Source of the DNA: Nitrospira japonica
Lineage (GTDB): Bacteria; Nitrospirota; Nitrospiria; Nitrospirales; Nitrospiraceae
Direction of reading: 5' to 3'
Assembly (NCBI RefSeq): GCF_900169565.1
Contig: NZ_LT828648.1
Coordinates: 1-64,000, forward strand
Length of the DNA: 64,000 nt
Numbering within the stretch: the first letter of the stretch is position 1; the number at the start of each line of letters is the position of its first letter. Below, piece by piece: positions 53,792 through 62,700 of the stretch. The position numbers and the translations under genes were made by a program. The notes under the pieces were generated by a model. It saw nothing but the letters and a program-made list of their open reading frames with translations, ran no database searches and was not told the origin of the DNA.

Positions 53792-54440
53792 CCATATCCA
53801 TGAACGACATATCAATATGCGGGACAGGCCGGGGAGCCAGGATGTTCGCGACCGGCGCGAAGGTGCGCCGGTGAATCTCCGACGGTCCGTGCTCGCTCAG
53901 GCGCTGCCGGTGCTCTTCCGTTCCATAGCCCTTGTGGGACAGGAAATTATACTGCGGATAGACGGCATGGTACTCGGCCATGAGCCGGTCCCGAGTCACT
54001 TTGGCGACGATGGACGCGGCCGCGATGGAGACGGACAGCGCATCGCCCTTGATGATGGACCGAACCGGCAGCCTCGCCCTCGGCAAGCTGACGGCATCGA
54101 TGAGCAGGCAATCCGGCACGAGCGAGAGGGCGGCGACGGCCCGGTACATCGCCAGGCGCGTGGCCTCCAGAATATTCACGCGATCGATCTCTTCATGGGA
54201 GGCCGAACCGACGCCGATGGCCACGGCTCGTTGCGTGATGAGGATGAAGAGGTGATTGCGCTCCGGCTCGGTGAGCTGTTTGGAGTCGTCGATCCCGGCC
54301 AAGCGGCACCGGCTGGGCAGGATGACCGCAGCGGCGACCACGGGGCCGGCGAGCGGGCCTCGCCCCGCTTCGTCGAGGCCGGCGATCCGGCGGTAGCCGC
54401 ATCGCCTGGCCTCCAATTCAAATTCGTCGGTAGGTCCCAC
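53766..54440 (-). CDS. rnhB: Ribonuclease HII
   Basis: The 224-aa protein starts at GTG 54440 and carries YRRIAGLDEAGRGPLAGPVV, with the DE catalytic pair. LPSRCRLAGIDDSKQLT, SIAAASIVAKVTRDRLM and the conserved SHKGYGTEEH also fit. It removes ribonucleotides from DNA. It lies between rplS and yraN, a common arrangement in this operon. Confidence 0.95.
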   Translation of the reverse strand: MGPTDEFELEARRCGYRRIAGLDEAGRGPLAGPVVAAAVILPSRCRLAGIDDSKQLTEPERNHLFILITQRAVAIGVGSASHEEIDRVNILEATRLAMYRAVAALSLVPDCLLIDAVSLPRARLPVRSIIKGDALSVSIAAASIVAKVTRDRLMAEYHAVYPQYNFLSHKGYGTEEHRQRLSEHGPSEIHRRTFAPVANILAPRPVPHIDMSFMDMDEQFSENP

Positions 54441-54503
54441 GAAGTCGCCTTCACCAAGGAGGTCGCGGCAACCGGTCCACGTGGTCGAGAAAACCCGGTA
54501 TCG

Positions 54504-54935
54504 CTAGGCGTGCGCGGGAGACGCGGATTCGACTTTGGCTCCCGCCGGCTCCTCCGCGCGCGCGGCCGGAGCCTGGGCCTTGCTCTCGGCCACGAATTCG
54601 CGATCCTCCACGCGGGAGAACTTGCCTTTCTTGCCACGGAGATAATAGAGCTTGGCCCGTCTGACTTTTCCCTGGCGCATGACGTCGATCTTGGTGACGA
54701 TCGGCGAGTGCACCGGGAAAATGCGCTCCACCCCGACGCCGTAGGAAACCTTGCGTACGGTGAACATTTCCGTGTTCAGCGTCCCCTTACGGGCGATGAC
54801 CGCCCCTTCATAGACCTGAATGCGTTCCTTCTCGCCTTCAATGACCTTCACGTGCACACGCACCGTGTCCCCGATCTCAAAATGGGGCATCGATTTCTTC
54901 GTGAGCGACCGTTGTACTCGTTCCAGCTGATTCAT
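54504..54935 (-). CDS. rplS: 50S ribosomal protein L19
   Basis: The 143-aa protein has the L19 core: [53 protein letters not shown] and [14 protein letters not shown]. About 25 extra C-terminal residues rich in Ala, Glu and Pro extend beyond the normal end near 118. It is located after trmD in the usual rpsP-rimM-trmD-rplS order. Confidence 0.96.
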   Translation of the reverse strand: MNQLERVQRSLTKKSMPHFEIGDTVRVHVKVIEGEKERIQVYEGAVIARKGTLNTEMFTVRKVSYGVGVERIFPVHSPIVTKIDVMRQGKVRRAKLYYLRGKKGKFSRVEDREFVAESKAQAPAARAEEPAGAKVESASPAHA

Positions 54936-54938
54936 GGC

Positions 54939-55721
54939 TTACCCCTCCTCCCCGCATCGAACCGGCATCGCCGGCGTGCCTTCTCGGATAATGTCATCCA
55001 ACAATTGACGATCTTCCTGATTCAATACACGATCCCTCAACAGATCCGGCCGATGCCGGTAGGTCGTGCGCAACGCCTCCTTGCGCCGCCAGCGCCGAAT
55101 CACCTCATGGTGACCGGACAGGAGCACCTCCGGAACGGCCATGCCCCGCACCTCGACCGGTCTGGTGTAGTGGGGATACTCGAGCAGCGATTCGCTGAAC
55201 GATTCCTCCACGTTCGAGGCGGGATCCCCGAGGACGCCCGGCACCAACCGCGCCGCCGCATCGATCAGCACCAGCGCCGCCAGTTCTCCGCCGGTCAGCA
55301 CGTAATCCCCCACCGACACTTCCTCGGGTCCGAGCGACACCCTGACCCGCTCGTCGATGCCTTCATAGTGGCCGCAGAGCATCACGAGCGGCCGCGAATC
55401 CTCGGCCAGGCTTTTCGCGTAGGCCTGCGTGAACGGACGGCCCTGCGGCGACGGAAACAGCAGCCGGATCGACTCGCCATTCCGCTGATAGCCCGCCCGG
55501 ATCTCCTCGACCGCGCGCAAAATCGGTTCGGCCTTCATGACCATGCCGGCCCCGCCGCCGTACGGCACGTCGTCCGCGACCTTGTGTTTGTCGAGCGTAA
55601 AGTCGCGCAGATTGTGGACCTGCACGGTCAACAGCCCCTTCTCCTGCGCCCGCTTCAACATGCTCGCGCCGACGACGGGGGCGATCATCTCCGGAAACAG
55701 CGTGATGACGTTACAACGCAT
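54939..55721 (-). CDS. trmD: tRNA (guanine37-N1)-methyltransferase TrmD
   Basis: The 260-aa SPOUT methyltransferase has MRCNVITLFPEMIAPVVGAS, PYGGGAGMVMKAEPI, LMLCGHYEGIDERVRVSLG and VGDYVLTGGELAALVLIDA, which form the trefoil knot binding S-adenosylmethionine. It methylates G37 of tRNAs to prevent frameshifting. It overlaps rimM by 11 nt. Confidence 0.97.
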   Translation of the reverse strand: MRCNVITLFPEMIAPVVGASMLKRAQEKGLLTVQVHNLRDFTLDKHKVADDVPYGGGAGMVMKAEPILRAVEEIRAGYQRNGESIRLLFPSPQGRPFTQAYAKSLAEDSRPLVMLCGHYEGIDERVRVSLGPEEVSVGDYVLTGGELAALVLIDAAARLVPGVLGDPASNVEESFSESLLEYPHYTRPVEVRGMAVPEVLLSGHHEVIRRWRRKEALRTTYRHRPDLLRDRVLNQEDRQLLDDIIREGTPAMPVRCGEEG

Positions 55722-56253
55722 CGCGGTCCTCGACCAGTTCCTCGAGCGCCCGCACGATCATGCGCCGTCCCAGCACGTCGACCGATGCCACGAAATTCTT
55801 CACGGCGGGGATGAGGAGCTCGCGATCTCCATCGCGGACGACGATGATATGCTGCCCCGGCAGTTCCCACAACGCGTCGATCGTTCCCAACGCTCGGCCC
55901 CCTTCATCTTCGACGCGCATCCCGACGAGATCGCACTCGTAAAATACGTCGGCCGGTTCGGCCGCCCGCCCCTTCTCGCGCGGCGGGACCTGAATCAGCG
56001 TTCCGCGCAGCAGGCCCGCGGCTTCGGGCGTGGTAATGCCGGCAAAACGCATGATGTAAGACGCGCCGGCGCGCCGCACATGCGTCACCTCTTCGTTACG
56101 AACCAGCCCCTCCGCCCCGACGACGCTCACGGACTTCAACCGGTCGAACCGGCCGGGCACATCGCTCAACGGACGAACCTTCACTTCCCCCTTCACGCCG
56201 AAGGGCCGTTCGATTCGGCCGACCGTGACGCGATCGTCCTGCGCGGCGACCAA
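55711..56253 (-). CDS. rimM: 16S rRNA processing protein RimM
   Basis: The 180-aa protein has VTVGRIERPFGVKGEVKVRP, LSDVPGRFDRL and a C-terminal PRC-barrel with FYECDLVGMRVEDEGGRALG and LIPAVKNFVASVDVLGRRM. RimM binds S19 and helps mature the 30S head. Its position between rpsP and trmD is standard. Confidence 0.95.
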   Translation of the reverse strand: MVAAQDDRVTVGRIERPFGVKGEVKVRPLSDVPGRFDRLKSVSVVGAEGLVRNEEVTHVRRAGASYIMRFAGITTPEAAGLLRGTLIQVPPREKGRAAEPADVFYECDLVGMRVEDEGGRALGTIDALWELPGQHIIVVRDGDRELLIPAVKNFVASVDVLGRRMIVRALEELVEDRDAL

Positions 56254-56257
56254 GGAA

Positions 56258-56542
56258 TTATGCCTCTTTCTTCTTCGCCGTCTTCTCGGTTTCGAACTGC
56301 TTCCACAGCCCGGACCGGCGCAACAGTGTCTTGACCGTCACCGTGGGCTGGGCGCCCTGGTGCAGCCACCTGAGCACGCGCTCCTGCTTGAGTTCCGGCA
56401 ATCCCGCCGGCTTGAGCGGATCGAAGATCCCCAAAATTTCCAGGAACCTTCCGTCGCGCGGCTTCCGTGAATCCGCCGCCACGACCCGATACAGGGGGCG
56501 TTTATGTCGCCCGGTTCTCGTCAATCGCAAATGAACGGCCAC
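56258..56542 (-). CDS. rpsP: 30S ribosomal protein S16
   Basis: The 94-aa protein has AVHLRLTRTGRHKRPLYRVV, AADSRKPRDGRFLEILGIFD and a Lys-rich end. These are the expected S16 features. It follows ffh by about 100 bp and precedes rimM by 4 bp. The Shine-Dalgarno AAGGAGG stands before ATG 56542. Confidence 0.97.
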   Translation of the reverse strand: MAVHLRLTRTGRHKRPLYRVVAADSRKPRDGRFLEILGIFDPLKPAGLPELKQERVLRWLHQGAQPTVTVKTLLRRSGLWKQFETEKTAKKKEA

Positions 56543-56646
56543 TGTCAGTCCTCCTTTGAAATAAGCGAGCTATCTGGAATACCCGTCAGCCCGGTTGAGT
56601 GTCGATCCGGATGGTTCACACGCCTGCGCCTGCGGGAAGCGGCGCG

Positions 56647-57993
56647 TTACCTCGAGTTCAGCAGCTGCGCCAATTGGCGGCGGCCGCTCGCGCCCGTCAG
56701 CATCTTGGCGAGCTTGCGCGCCGAGAGAAACTGCTTGATCAGGCGGTTGACTTCCATCACGTTGGTCCCGCTCCCGCGCGCGATCCGCTTCTTGCGGCTG
56801 CCGTTGATGAGCGTATGGTCGCGCCGCTCCCGCCGGGTCATCGAATCGATGATCGCGACGACGCGCTTCATCTCCCGTTCCGGCACCTGCCCCTCCATGG
56901 CTCCGCGGAGCTTCTGGCCCCCCGGCAGCATGCCCAGGATCTGATCCAACGAGCCGAGCTTGTTGACCTGTGCCAACTGGGCGCGGAAATCCTCCAGCGT
57001 AAAGGTATTGCTCGTCAGCCGCTTCTGCGCTTCTTCCGCCTGCTCGCGCGTGAACGTTTCCTGCGCCTTCTCGATCAGGGACAGCACGTCGCCCATCCCC
57101 AGAATACGGGACGCCATGCGGTCCGGATGGAACAGTTCCAGCGCATCGAGCTTTTCCCCGACGCCCAGGAACTTGATCGGCTGGCCGGTCACCGCACGGA
57201 TGGAGAGCACGGCGCCGCCCCGCGCATCGCCTTCCACTTTGGTGAGGATGATGCCCGTCACCCCGACGCGCTCGTGAAACTGCGTGGCCATGTTGACCGC
57301 GTCCTGTCCGGTCATGGCGTCGGCGACCAGCAGCACTTCGTGGGGTTTCACCGCGGCTTTCACCGCGACGAGTTCGCCCATCAACTCATCGTCGACATGC
57401 AGGCGCCCGCCCGTATCCAGTACGACCACGTCGAACCCCTGGTCCGTTCCGCGCCGGACGCCGTCTTGACAGATGCGCACGACGTCGGTCTGCGAAGCCC
57501 CGGCCTGGTCCTGCCGGTGCACGTCGATCTGAAGATCCCGTCCCAAAGACGCCAATTGATCGCCTGCGGCGGGGCGGCGGGGATCTGCCGCAACCAGCAG
57601 CACGCGCCGGCCTTGCTGTTTGAAGAACCGGGCCAGCTTGCCGCAGGTCGTGGTCTTGCCGGCGCCTTGGAGTCCGACCATCATGACGACGGTCGGCGGC
57701 GCCGACGATAGTGCAAGCCCGGCCTTCTCCCCGCCCATCATGGCGCGGAGTTCGTCCCAGACCACTTTCACGACCTGGTGGCCCGGCGTCAGGCTCTGCA
57801 TGACTTCCTGGCCGACGGCCTTCTTGCCGACCCGTTCGACGAAGTCTTTGACGATCTTGAAATTCACGTCCGCCTCGAGCAAGGCCAGGCGGACTTCCTT
57901 CATGGCTTCCGCGATGTTCTGCTCGGTGAGTACACCGGAGCCGCGGAGCTTCTTCAGGATTTTTTCGAATTTTTCGCTGAGCGCGTCGAGCAT
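56647..57993 (-). CDS. ffh: Signal recognition particle protein Ffh
   Basis: The 448-aa GTPase has an N domain (MLDALSEKFEKILKKLRGSG), the G domain with GLQGAGKTTTCGKLARFF, DTGGRLHVDDELM and TKVEGDARGGAVLSI, and a Met-rich M domain (ILGMLPGGQKLRGAMEGQ, TRRERRDHTLINGSRKKRIA) that binds 4.5S RNA. It targets nascent inner-membrane proteins to FtsY. It is the first gene of the operon from the promoter at 58077-58105. Confidence 0.96.
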   Translation of the reverse strand: MLDALSEKFEKILKKLRGSGVLTEQNIAEAMKEVRLALLEADVNFKIVKDFVERVGKKAVGQEVMQSLTPGHQVVKVVWDELRAMMGGEKAGLALSSAPPTVVMMVGLQGAGKTTTCGKLARFFKQQGRRVLLVAADPRRPAAGDQLASLGRDLQIDVHRQDQAGASQTDVVRICQDGVRRGTDQGFDVVVLDTGGRLHVDDELMGELVAVKAAVKPHEVLLVADAMTGQDAVNMATQFHERVGVTGIILTKVEGDARGGAVLSIRAVTGQPIKFLGVGEKLDALELFHPDRMASRILGMGDVLSLIEKAQETFTREQAEEAQKRLTSNTFTLEDFRAQLAQVNKLGSLDQILGMLPGGQKLRGAMEGQVPEREMKRVVAIIDSMTRRERRDHTLINGSRKKRIARGSGTNVMEVNRLIKQFLSARKLAKMLTGASGRRQLAQLLNSR

Positions 57994-58076
57994 ATCGTCA
58001 CAAAGAAAAAGGCAATCGAAGCCGCTGTATCCAGATCTCCGATCGCCTCGAAAAATCTAGCAAAAGAGCACCGGGC

Positions 58077-58105
58077 AGTCTAATGAACCGTGCCGGTGAA
58101 GTCAA
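58077..58105 (-). promoter_or_regulatory. Promoter of the ffh operon
   Basis: On the minus strand TTGACT (58105-58100) and TAGACT (58082-58077) are 17 bp apart, about 84 bp before ffh ATG 57993. It faces away from the promoter at 58127-58155, 21 bp apart, so the two could compete for polymerase. Confidence 0.55.
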
Positions 58106-58126
58106 GGGATCGACGCGAGCATTTTG

Positions 58127-58155
58127 TTGACATGCCCGGGACCTTTCGCTATGGT
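58127..58155 (+). promoter_or_regulatory. Promoter of the DUF4321 gene
   Basis: TTGACA (58127-58132) and TATGGT (58150-58155) are 17 bp apart, about 50 bp upstream of GTG 58205. The -35 box is a perfect consensus. Confidence 0.6.
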
Positions 58156-58204
58156 CCTGAACATGAATCGCTGAGTGTCCTCAACGGGTTATGAGGTCGT
58201 GATC

Positions 58205-58465
58205 GTGAGAAAATCTCCCTGGGTTCTCCTCATCTTTCTGCTCATCGGTGGACTTCTGGGCGGGATTCTGGGAGAGATTCTCCGCGTCATGGCGCCCCAA
58301 GGCACCATTCAAGCCGTATTCGCGACCAACTTTACCCCGGGCATCAGCCCGCCCCTGACGATCGATCTGATCCTGATCAAACTGACCCTGGGCTTCAGCT
58401 TGAAGATCAGCCTGCTGAGTCTCCTGGGCATGTTTCTCGGCGTGTACCTCTACAAAAACGTCTGA
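58205..58465 (+). CDS. DUF4321 domain membrane protein
   Basis: The protein is about 86 aa from GTG 58205, placed 7 bp after GAGGT. It has two membrane segments (VLLIFLLIGGLLGGILGEIL and ISLLSLLGMFLGVYLY) separated by a short loop, the pattern of DUF4321 proteins. Function is unknown; the family is small and found in several phyla. It stands alone between the divergent ffh and convergent uvrB genes. Confidence 0.8.
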   Translation: MRKSPWVLLIFLLIGGLLGGILGEILRVMAPQGTIQAVFATNFTPGISPPLTIDLILIKLTLGFSLKISLLSLLGMFLGVYLYKNV

Positions 58466-58562
58466 AGCCGGGACGGGCCTTTCATTAAATTTCATCCTCG
58501 CCTCACCCGACCTCCGATACGGCGAACGGGCGGACGGATTGTTGAACGTCTTGGAGCGGACA

Positions 58563-60566
58563 CTAGCTCCCGGACTTCAGCTCCAGATCTCTCAGCTTCA
58601 GCGCCCGGATTCGATTTCTCAGGACGGCGGCCCGCTCAAACTCCAGCAGCTTGGCCGCCTCTTTCATTTCTTGCTCCAACCGTTGAATCAATCCGGAATC
58701 CGACGGCTCCGCGCCGTAGGACGACTCCGCATCAGCGGCAAGCTCCAGTTGCACCGGATCCGGCTCGACGCCGGGATAATCGAGCGCCGGGATGCTCTTT
58801 CTGATCGAGGTCGGCTCGATCCCGTGCCGTTCGTTATATTCGCGTTGAATCATACGCCGGCGCGCGGTCTCATCCATCGCGGCCTTCATGGAGTCAGTGA
58901 CTGAATCACCGTAGAAAATCACCCGCCCGTGGACGTTTCTCGCGGCCCGGCCGGCGGTCTGCACGAGGGATCGATACGACCGGAGATACCCTTCCTTGTC
59001 GGCATCCAGAATGGCCACCAAAGTGACCTCGGGGAGATCGAGCCCTTCTCGCAGGAGATTGATCCCCACCAGTACGTCGAACTGCCCGCGGCGGAGATCC
59101 CGGACGATTTCGGCCCGTTCGAGGGTCTTGATGTCCGAATGCAGATAGCGAACTTTGACCCCTAATTCGTGATAGTACTCGGTCAGATCCTCGGCCATGC
59201 GCTTCGTAAGGGTCGTGACCAAAACGCGCCCCTCCCGGGCCGTCTCCTTCCGGACCTCTTCCAGCAGATGATCCACCTGCCCCTTGGCCGGATGGAGTTC
59301 GATGTTCGGATCGAGCAGACCGGTGGGCCTGATGATCTGTTCGACGACATCTCCCTTCACGTGTTCGAGTTCGTAGGGTCCGGGCGTCGCCGACACATAG
59401 ATCACCTGACTGAGGATTTGCTCGAATTCGTGAAACTTCAGCGGCCGGTTGTCCACCGCCGACGGCAGCCGGAACCCGTAGTCCACCAACGTCCGCTTTC
59501 GCGAATAGTCCCCCTCGTACATCCCGCCGACCTGAGGCACCGTCGCGTGGGACTCGTCGATGATGAGCAGAAAGTCCTTCGGAAAATAGTCGATCAACGT
59601 CGGAGGCGGTTCGCCGGCGGCCCGGCCGCTCAGATGGCGGGAGTAGTTTTCGATCCCGTGGCAGTAGCCCATCGCGCGAATCATTTCGAGATCGAATTTG
59701 GTGCGCTGCGCGATGCGCTGCGCTTCGACCAGCTGGTTCTGCCGCTTGAACAGGGCCACCCGCTCGTCGAGTTCTTCTTCGATGCCCGTGATCGCCCGCT
59801 CATAGCGGTCGGGTGCGATCAAATAGTGGGTGTTCGGATAGACGGCGATCTTGGGCAGCTTGCCGAGCGACTTGCCGGTCAGCGGATCGATCTGATGGAG
59901 GGCATCCACGACGTCGCCGAACAGTTCGACCCGGACGGAGCGGGCCTCCTGCGACGCAGGAAAAATCTCGATCACGTCCCCGCGGGCGCGGAACGTTCCA
60001 CGGTGGAAATCGACGTCGTTCCGGGCGTACTGAATCTCCACGAGCTTCGCGAGGATCTTTTCACGGCGGATCTCCATTCCTTCTTCGAGGTACAGGAGCA
60101 TGTCGTGATAGACCTCGGGCGAACCCAGTCCGTAGATGCAGGAGACCGACGACACGATCAGCACGTCGTTGCGTTGCAACAGCGACGTCGTGGCCGCATG
60201 CCGCATTTGATCGATGGCGTCGTTGATCGAGGAATCCTTGGCGATGTACGTATCGGTCTGCGGAATGTACGCTTCCGGCTGGTAGTAGTCGTAATAACTG
60301 ATGAAGTATTCGACGGCGTTGTGCGGGAAGAACTGCTTGAATTCCTGATACAGCTGACCCGCCAGGGTCTTGTTGTGGACCAGCACGAGCGTGGGCTTCT
60401 GAACCCGCTCGACCACGTTGGCCATCGTGAAGGTCTTGCCCGACCCGGTGACCCCGAGCAGGGCCTGATGCCGGCGTCCGGCGAGGACGCCGGACGCCAG
60501 TTTGTCGATAGCCTGCCCCTGATCTCCGCACGGCTTGAACGACGCTTCGAGTTGGAACTGCGGCAT
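58563..60566 (-). CDS. uvrB: Excinuclease ABC subunit B UvrB
   Basis: The 667-aa protein has Walker A GVTGSGKT (residues 38-45) and the beta-hairpin [15 protein letters not shown] that clamps damaged DNA. Helicase motifs include [10 protein letters not shown] and [10 protein letters not shown], and the UVR motif lies near the C-terminus ([20 protein letters not shown]). UvrB verifies lesions with UvrA and recruits UvrC. It starts at ATG 60566. A 130-bp gap with a repeat fragment separates it from the DEAD-box gene. Confidence 0.97.
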   Translation of the reverse strand: MPQFQLEASFKPCGDQGQAIDKLASGVLAGRRHQALLGVTGSGKTFTMANVVERVQKPTLVLVHNKTLAGQLYQEFKQFFPHNAVEYFISYYDYYQPEAYIPQTDTYIAKDSSINDAIDQMRHAATTSLLQRNDVLIVSSVSCIYGLGSPEVYHDMLLYLEEGMEIRREKILAKLVEIQYARNDVDFHRGTFRARGDVIEIFPASQEARSVRVELFGDVVDALHQIDPLTGKSLGKLPKIAVYPNTHYLIAPDRYERAITGIEEELDERVALFKRQNQLVEAQRIAQRTKFDLEMIRAMGYCHGIENYSRHLSGRAAGEPPPTLIDYFPKDFLLIIDESHATVPQVGGMYEGDYSRKRTLVDYGFRLPSAVDNRPLKFHEFEQILSQVIYVSATPGPYELEHVKGDVVEQIIRPTGLLDPNIELHPAKGQVDHLLEEVRKETAREGRVLVTTLTKRMAEDLTEYYHELGVKVRYLHSDIKTLERAEIVRDLRRGQFDVLVGINLLREGLDLPEVTLVAILDADKEGYLRSYRSLVQTAGRAARNVHGRVIFYGDSVTDSMKAAMDETARRRMIQREYNERHGIEPTSIRKSIPALDYPGVEPDPVQLELAADAESSYGAEPSDSGLIQRLEQEMKEAAKLLEFERAAVLRNRIRALKLRDLELKSGS

Positions 60567-60590
60567 GGCAACCTCTCAGTCCGTTACTCT

Positions 60591-60637
60591 AACAGGACGT
60601 TGAAAACGTCCGCCAGCGGCGTTCTCGCCTCGTTCAG
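60591..60637. repeat. Short palindromic repeat fragment
   Basis: A hairpin GGACGTTGAAAACGTCC (60595-60611, 7-bp stem, 3-nt loop) is followed by GCCAGCGGCGTTCTCGCCTC. The 13-nt string AACAGGACGTTGA is shared with the element at 7274-7486. It resembles, from memory, the abundant intergenic palindromes of Nitrospira genomes. It lies between uvrB and the DEAD-box gene. Confidence 0.45.
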
Positions 60638-60693
60638 AAACCCACCGCCTCGCGGTCGTCTGGATGCCCTAGCCGCCGGACGCGACGGGACCG

Positions 60694-61986
60694 TCAGCGT
60701 CCGTATCCGCTCGAGCGGACCGGCGAAGCGGCCCGCCGATGCAGTCCGTCGCTGTTCCCGTTCGTCCGGTGAAACTGTTCGTTTCGACGGCGGTGGCGAG
60801 GGGGCGCTTGCGGCTCGCCGTTCGGAAGCGCGGCGGCGGGAGGCAATGAGACGAACGTCGGCAGCGGCAACTTTTTGGTTTGAATGCGCAGCTGTCGCAC
60901 CATTCGCAGATATTCCCGCTCTTCCGACTCGGAAAGAATCAGGTACGTGGCTCCCTCTTTTTCCGCACGCCCGGTCCGGCCCGTCCGATGCACGTACGAA
61001 TTCGGATTGCTCGGCAGCTCATAATGGATCACCTGCGCGACATCGGGAATGTCCAAGCCGCGTGCCGCCACGTCGGTGGCGACCAACGATCGGAGCCTGC
61101 CGGAGCGAAACGCACCCAGCGTCCGTTCCCGTTGCGCCTGGCTGTGGTTCCCGGTGATCGATCCCACGGAGGCCGGGTCGCCGCCCAGTTTTGCGGCCAG
61201 ACGCCGCACCTTGTACTTCTGATCGCAAAAGACCATGGACCGCTCTCCCGCCTTGACGGACTGCAGCAACGTGTGCACGAGTTGCGTGCGCGACTGCTCG
61301 GCAGGCACCACGTAATAGGCATGCGTGATCGTCGTGGGACTGCTGACGCCGGGATCCACCGAAATTCGCGCGGGATCGCGTTGCATGCTCCTGGCAAGCT
61401 CTTGGATCTCGGGGGAAAACGTCGCGGAAAACAGCAGCGTCTGTCTTTCACGCGGCAGCAGGCCGAGAATGCGCTGGATGTCCCGCAGAAAACCGCGATC
61501 CAACATCTGGTCGGCTTCGTCCATGACCAGCCACGTGACCGCACCCAGGTGAAGATGGCCGGAGCCGGCGAGATCCAGCAAGCGGCCGGGGGTTCCGACC
61601 ACGACCAACGGCGGCCGTTTGAGCGCGCGGTAATGGCGCTCGATCGGCGTCCCGCCGTAGACGGCCAGCGACGTGACGGACGGCGGAGCGTACTTGCGCA
61701 ATTCCATCTCGATCTGCAGCGCCAATTCACGGGTCGGGGCCAGGATCAGATACTGCGGGCACCGCCCCTGTGCCGGTCCTGCGGCGGGCCGAAGAGCCCG
61801 TTCGATCATGGGCAGCAAGAAGGCCAGTGTCTTGCCGCTTCCGGTCTTGGCCTGAGCCATCACATCGCGTCCCTCGAGGGCGGGAGGCACCGCGGCCTGC
61901 TGAATCGGCGTGGGGGCGGTAATCCCGGCCTGCTGCAGGCGCTGGGCAAGAAAAGGGGGTAGATTCATCTGAACAAACTTAGACAT
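60694..61986 (-). CDS. DEAD-box RNA helicase
   Basis: The 430-aa protein has the Q motif (AGITAPTPIQQAAVP), motif I AQAKTGSGKT, Ia APTRELA, II VMDEADQML, III SAT and VI HRTGRTGR, followed by a basic tail (PRHRRRNEQFHRTNGNSDGL). These place it with RhlE/DeaD-type cold-shock or ribosome-assembly helicases. A Shine-Dalgarno AAGGAG precedes ATG 61986. It is downstream of the RRM protein gene but separated by a terminator hairpin. Confidence 0.92.
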   Translation of the reverse strand: MSKFVQMNLPPFLAQRLQQAGITAPTPIQQAAVPPALEGRDVMAQAKTGSGKTLAFLLPMIERALRPAAGPAQGRCPQYLILAPTRELALQIEMELRKYAPPSVTSLAVYGGTPIERHYRALKRPPLVVVGTPGRLLDLAGSGHLHLGAVTWLVMDEADQMLDRGFLRDIQRILGLLPRERQTLLFSATFSPEIQELARSMQRDPARISVDPGVSSPTTITHAYYVVPAEQSRTQLVHTLLQSVKAGERSMVFCDQKYKVRRLAAKLGGDPASVGSITGNHSQAQRERTLGAFRSGRLRSLVATDVAARGLDIPDVAQVIHYELPSNPNSYVHRTGRTGRAEKEGATYLILSESEEREYLRMVRQLRIQTKKLPLPTFVSLPPAAALPNGEPQAPPRHRRRNEQFHRTNGNSDGLHRRAASPVRSSGYGR

Positions 61987-62083
61987 AGCACTCCTTATTG
62001 GATTGAACTTCCCGGGACTGCAAGTCGACCGGTTACACGGTCGAGAGACGCATCGTGAGGATGGGCAATTCTAGGAAGAGAAC

Positions 62084-62106
62084 GGGGCCGTCGATGCGAC
62101 GGCCCC
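62084..62106 (-). terminator. Intrinsic-terminator-like hairpin after the RRM gene
   Basis: GGGGCCGTCG and CGACGGCCCC form a 10-bp GC-rich stem with a 3-nt loop. On the minus strand the stem is followed by GTTCTCTTCCT, a weakly T-rich run. It lies 25 bp after the RRM gene stop and before the DEAD-box gene, so it probably ends or reduces the RRM transcript. Confidence 0.6.
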
Positions 62107-62131
62107 GACATGAACCGACTGTGGCGCGGGC

Positions 62132-62434
62132 TTAGTGCCGGCCGCCACCGAACCCGCCGCGGCCTCCGCCGCCACCAGAGCGTGGTTCCTGGGGACGGGC
62201 TTCGTTGACTGTCAACGTGCGGCCGCCCAGTTGGGTACCGTTCAACGCGGTGATCGCGGTTTGCGCTTCCGAATCATTGGACATTTCCACGAAGCCGAAG
62301 CCGCGCGATTGTCCGGTGAACTTATCCGTGATGATTCGGGCTGACGCCACCGCCCCATGGGCAGCAAACAAGTCACTCAGTTGCTGCTCGGTCGTGGAAT
62401 ACGGCAAACCCCCAACATAAATCTTCGAACCCAT
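62132..62434 (-). CDS. RRM-domain RNA-binding protein
   Basis: The 100-aa protein starts at ATG 62434 after a strong AAAGGAGG. A single RRM fold has RNP2 (IYVGGLPYS) and RNP1 (RGFGFVEM) and ends in a Gly/Arg-rich tail (RSGGGGGRGGFGGGRH). Such bacterial and cyanobacterial RRM proteins are often cold-induced RNA chaperones. It has a leader of about 190 nt if the promoter at 62639-62668 is used. Confidence 0.92.
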   Translation of the reverse strand: MGSKIYVGGLPYSTTEQQLSDLFAAHGAVASARIITDKFTGQSRGFGFVEMSNDSEAQTAITALNGTQLGGRTLTVNEARPQEPRSGGGGGRGGFGGGRH

Positions 62435-62638
62435 TGGGTTCCTCCTTTGAGAAATAGGTGTTGTCTTGGACTTGAGCAGAGGAGGCGAGGAAGGAATGGG
62501 CCGAAGACGCAAACACGATGGCGACTTAGGTCTGGCTTCCGATCAGATCCCCGGGCAGAACCAAAACAACATCAGGTATCAGGCCTTGTCACTCTCCGCT
62601 GTGGCGCCACCAGGCCTTTCGCAGCGCTACGGTTGTGG

Positions 62639-62668
62639 ACTGTACCGCACAATGGTATCCGATTGCAA
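62639..62668 (-). promoter_or_regulatory. Possible promoter of the RRM gene
   Basis: On the minus strand TTGCAA (62668-62663) and TACAGT (62644-62639) are 18 bp apart. Transcription would begin about 200 nt before ATG 62434, leaving a long leader with several GC-rich segments, as in cold-shock genes. The 266-bp stretch 62435-62700 holds no gene. Confidence 0.4.
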
Positions 62669-62700
62669 GAGTTGAATGACTCGCCGTCCCGTCCGGCCGG

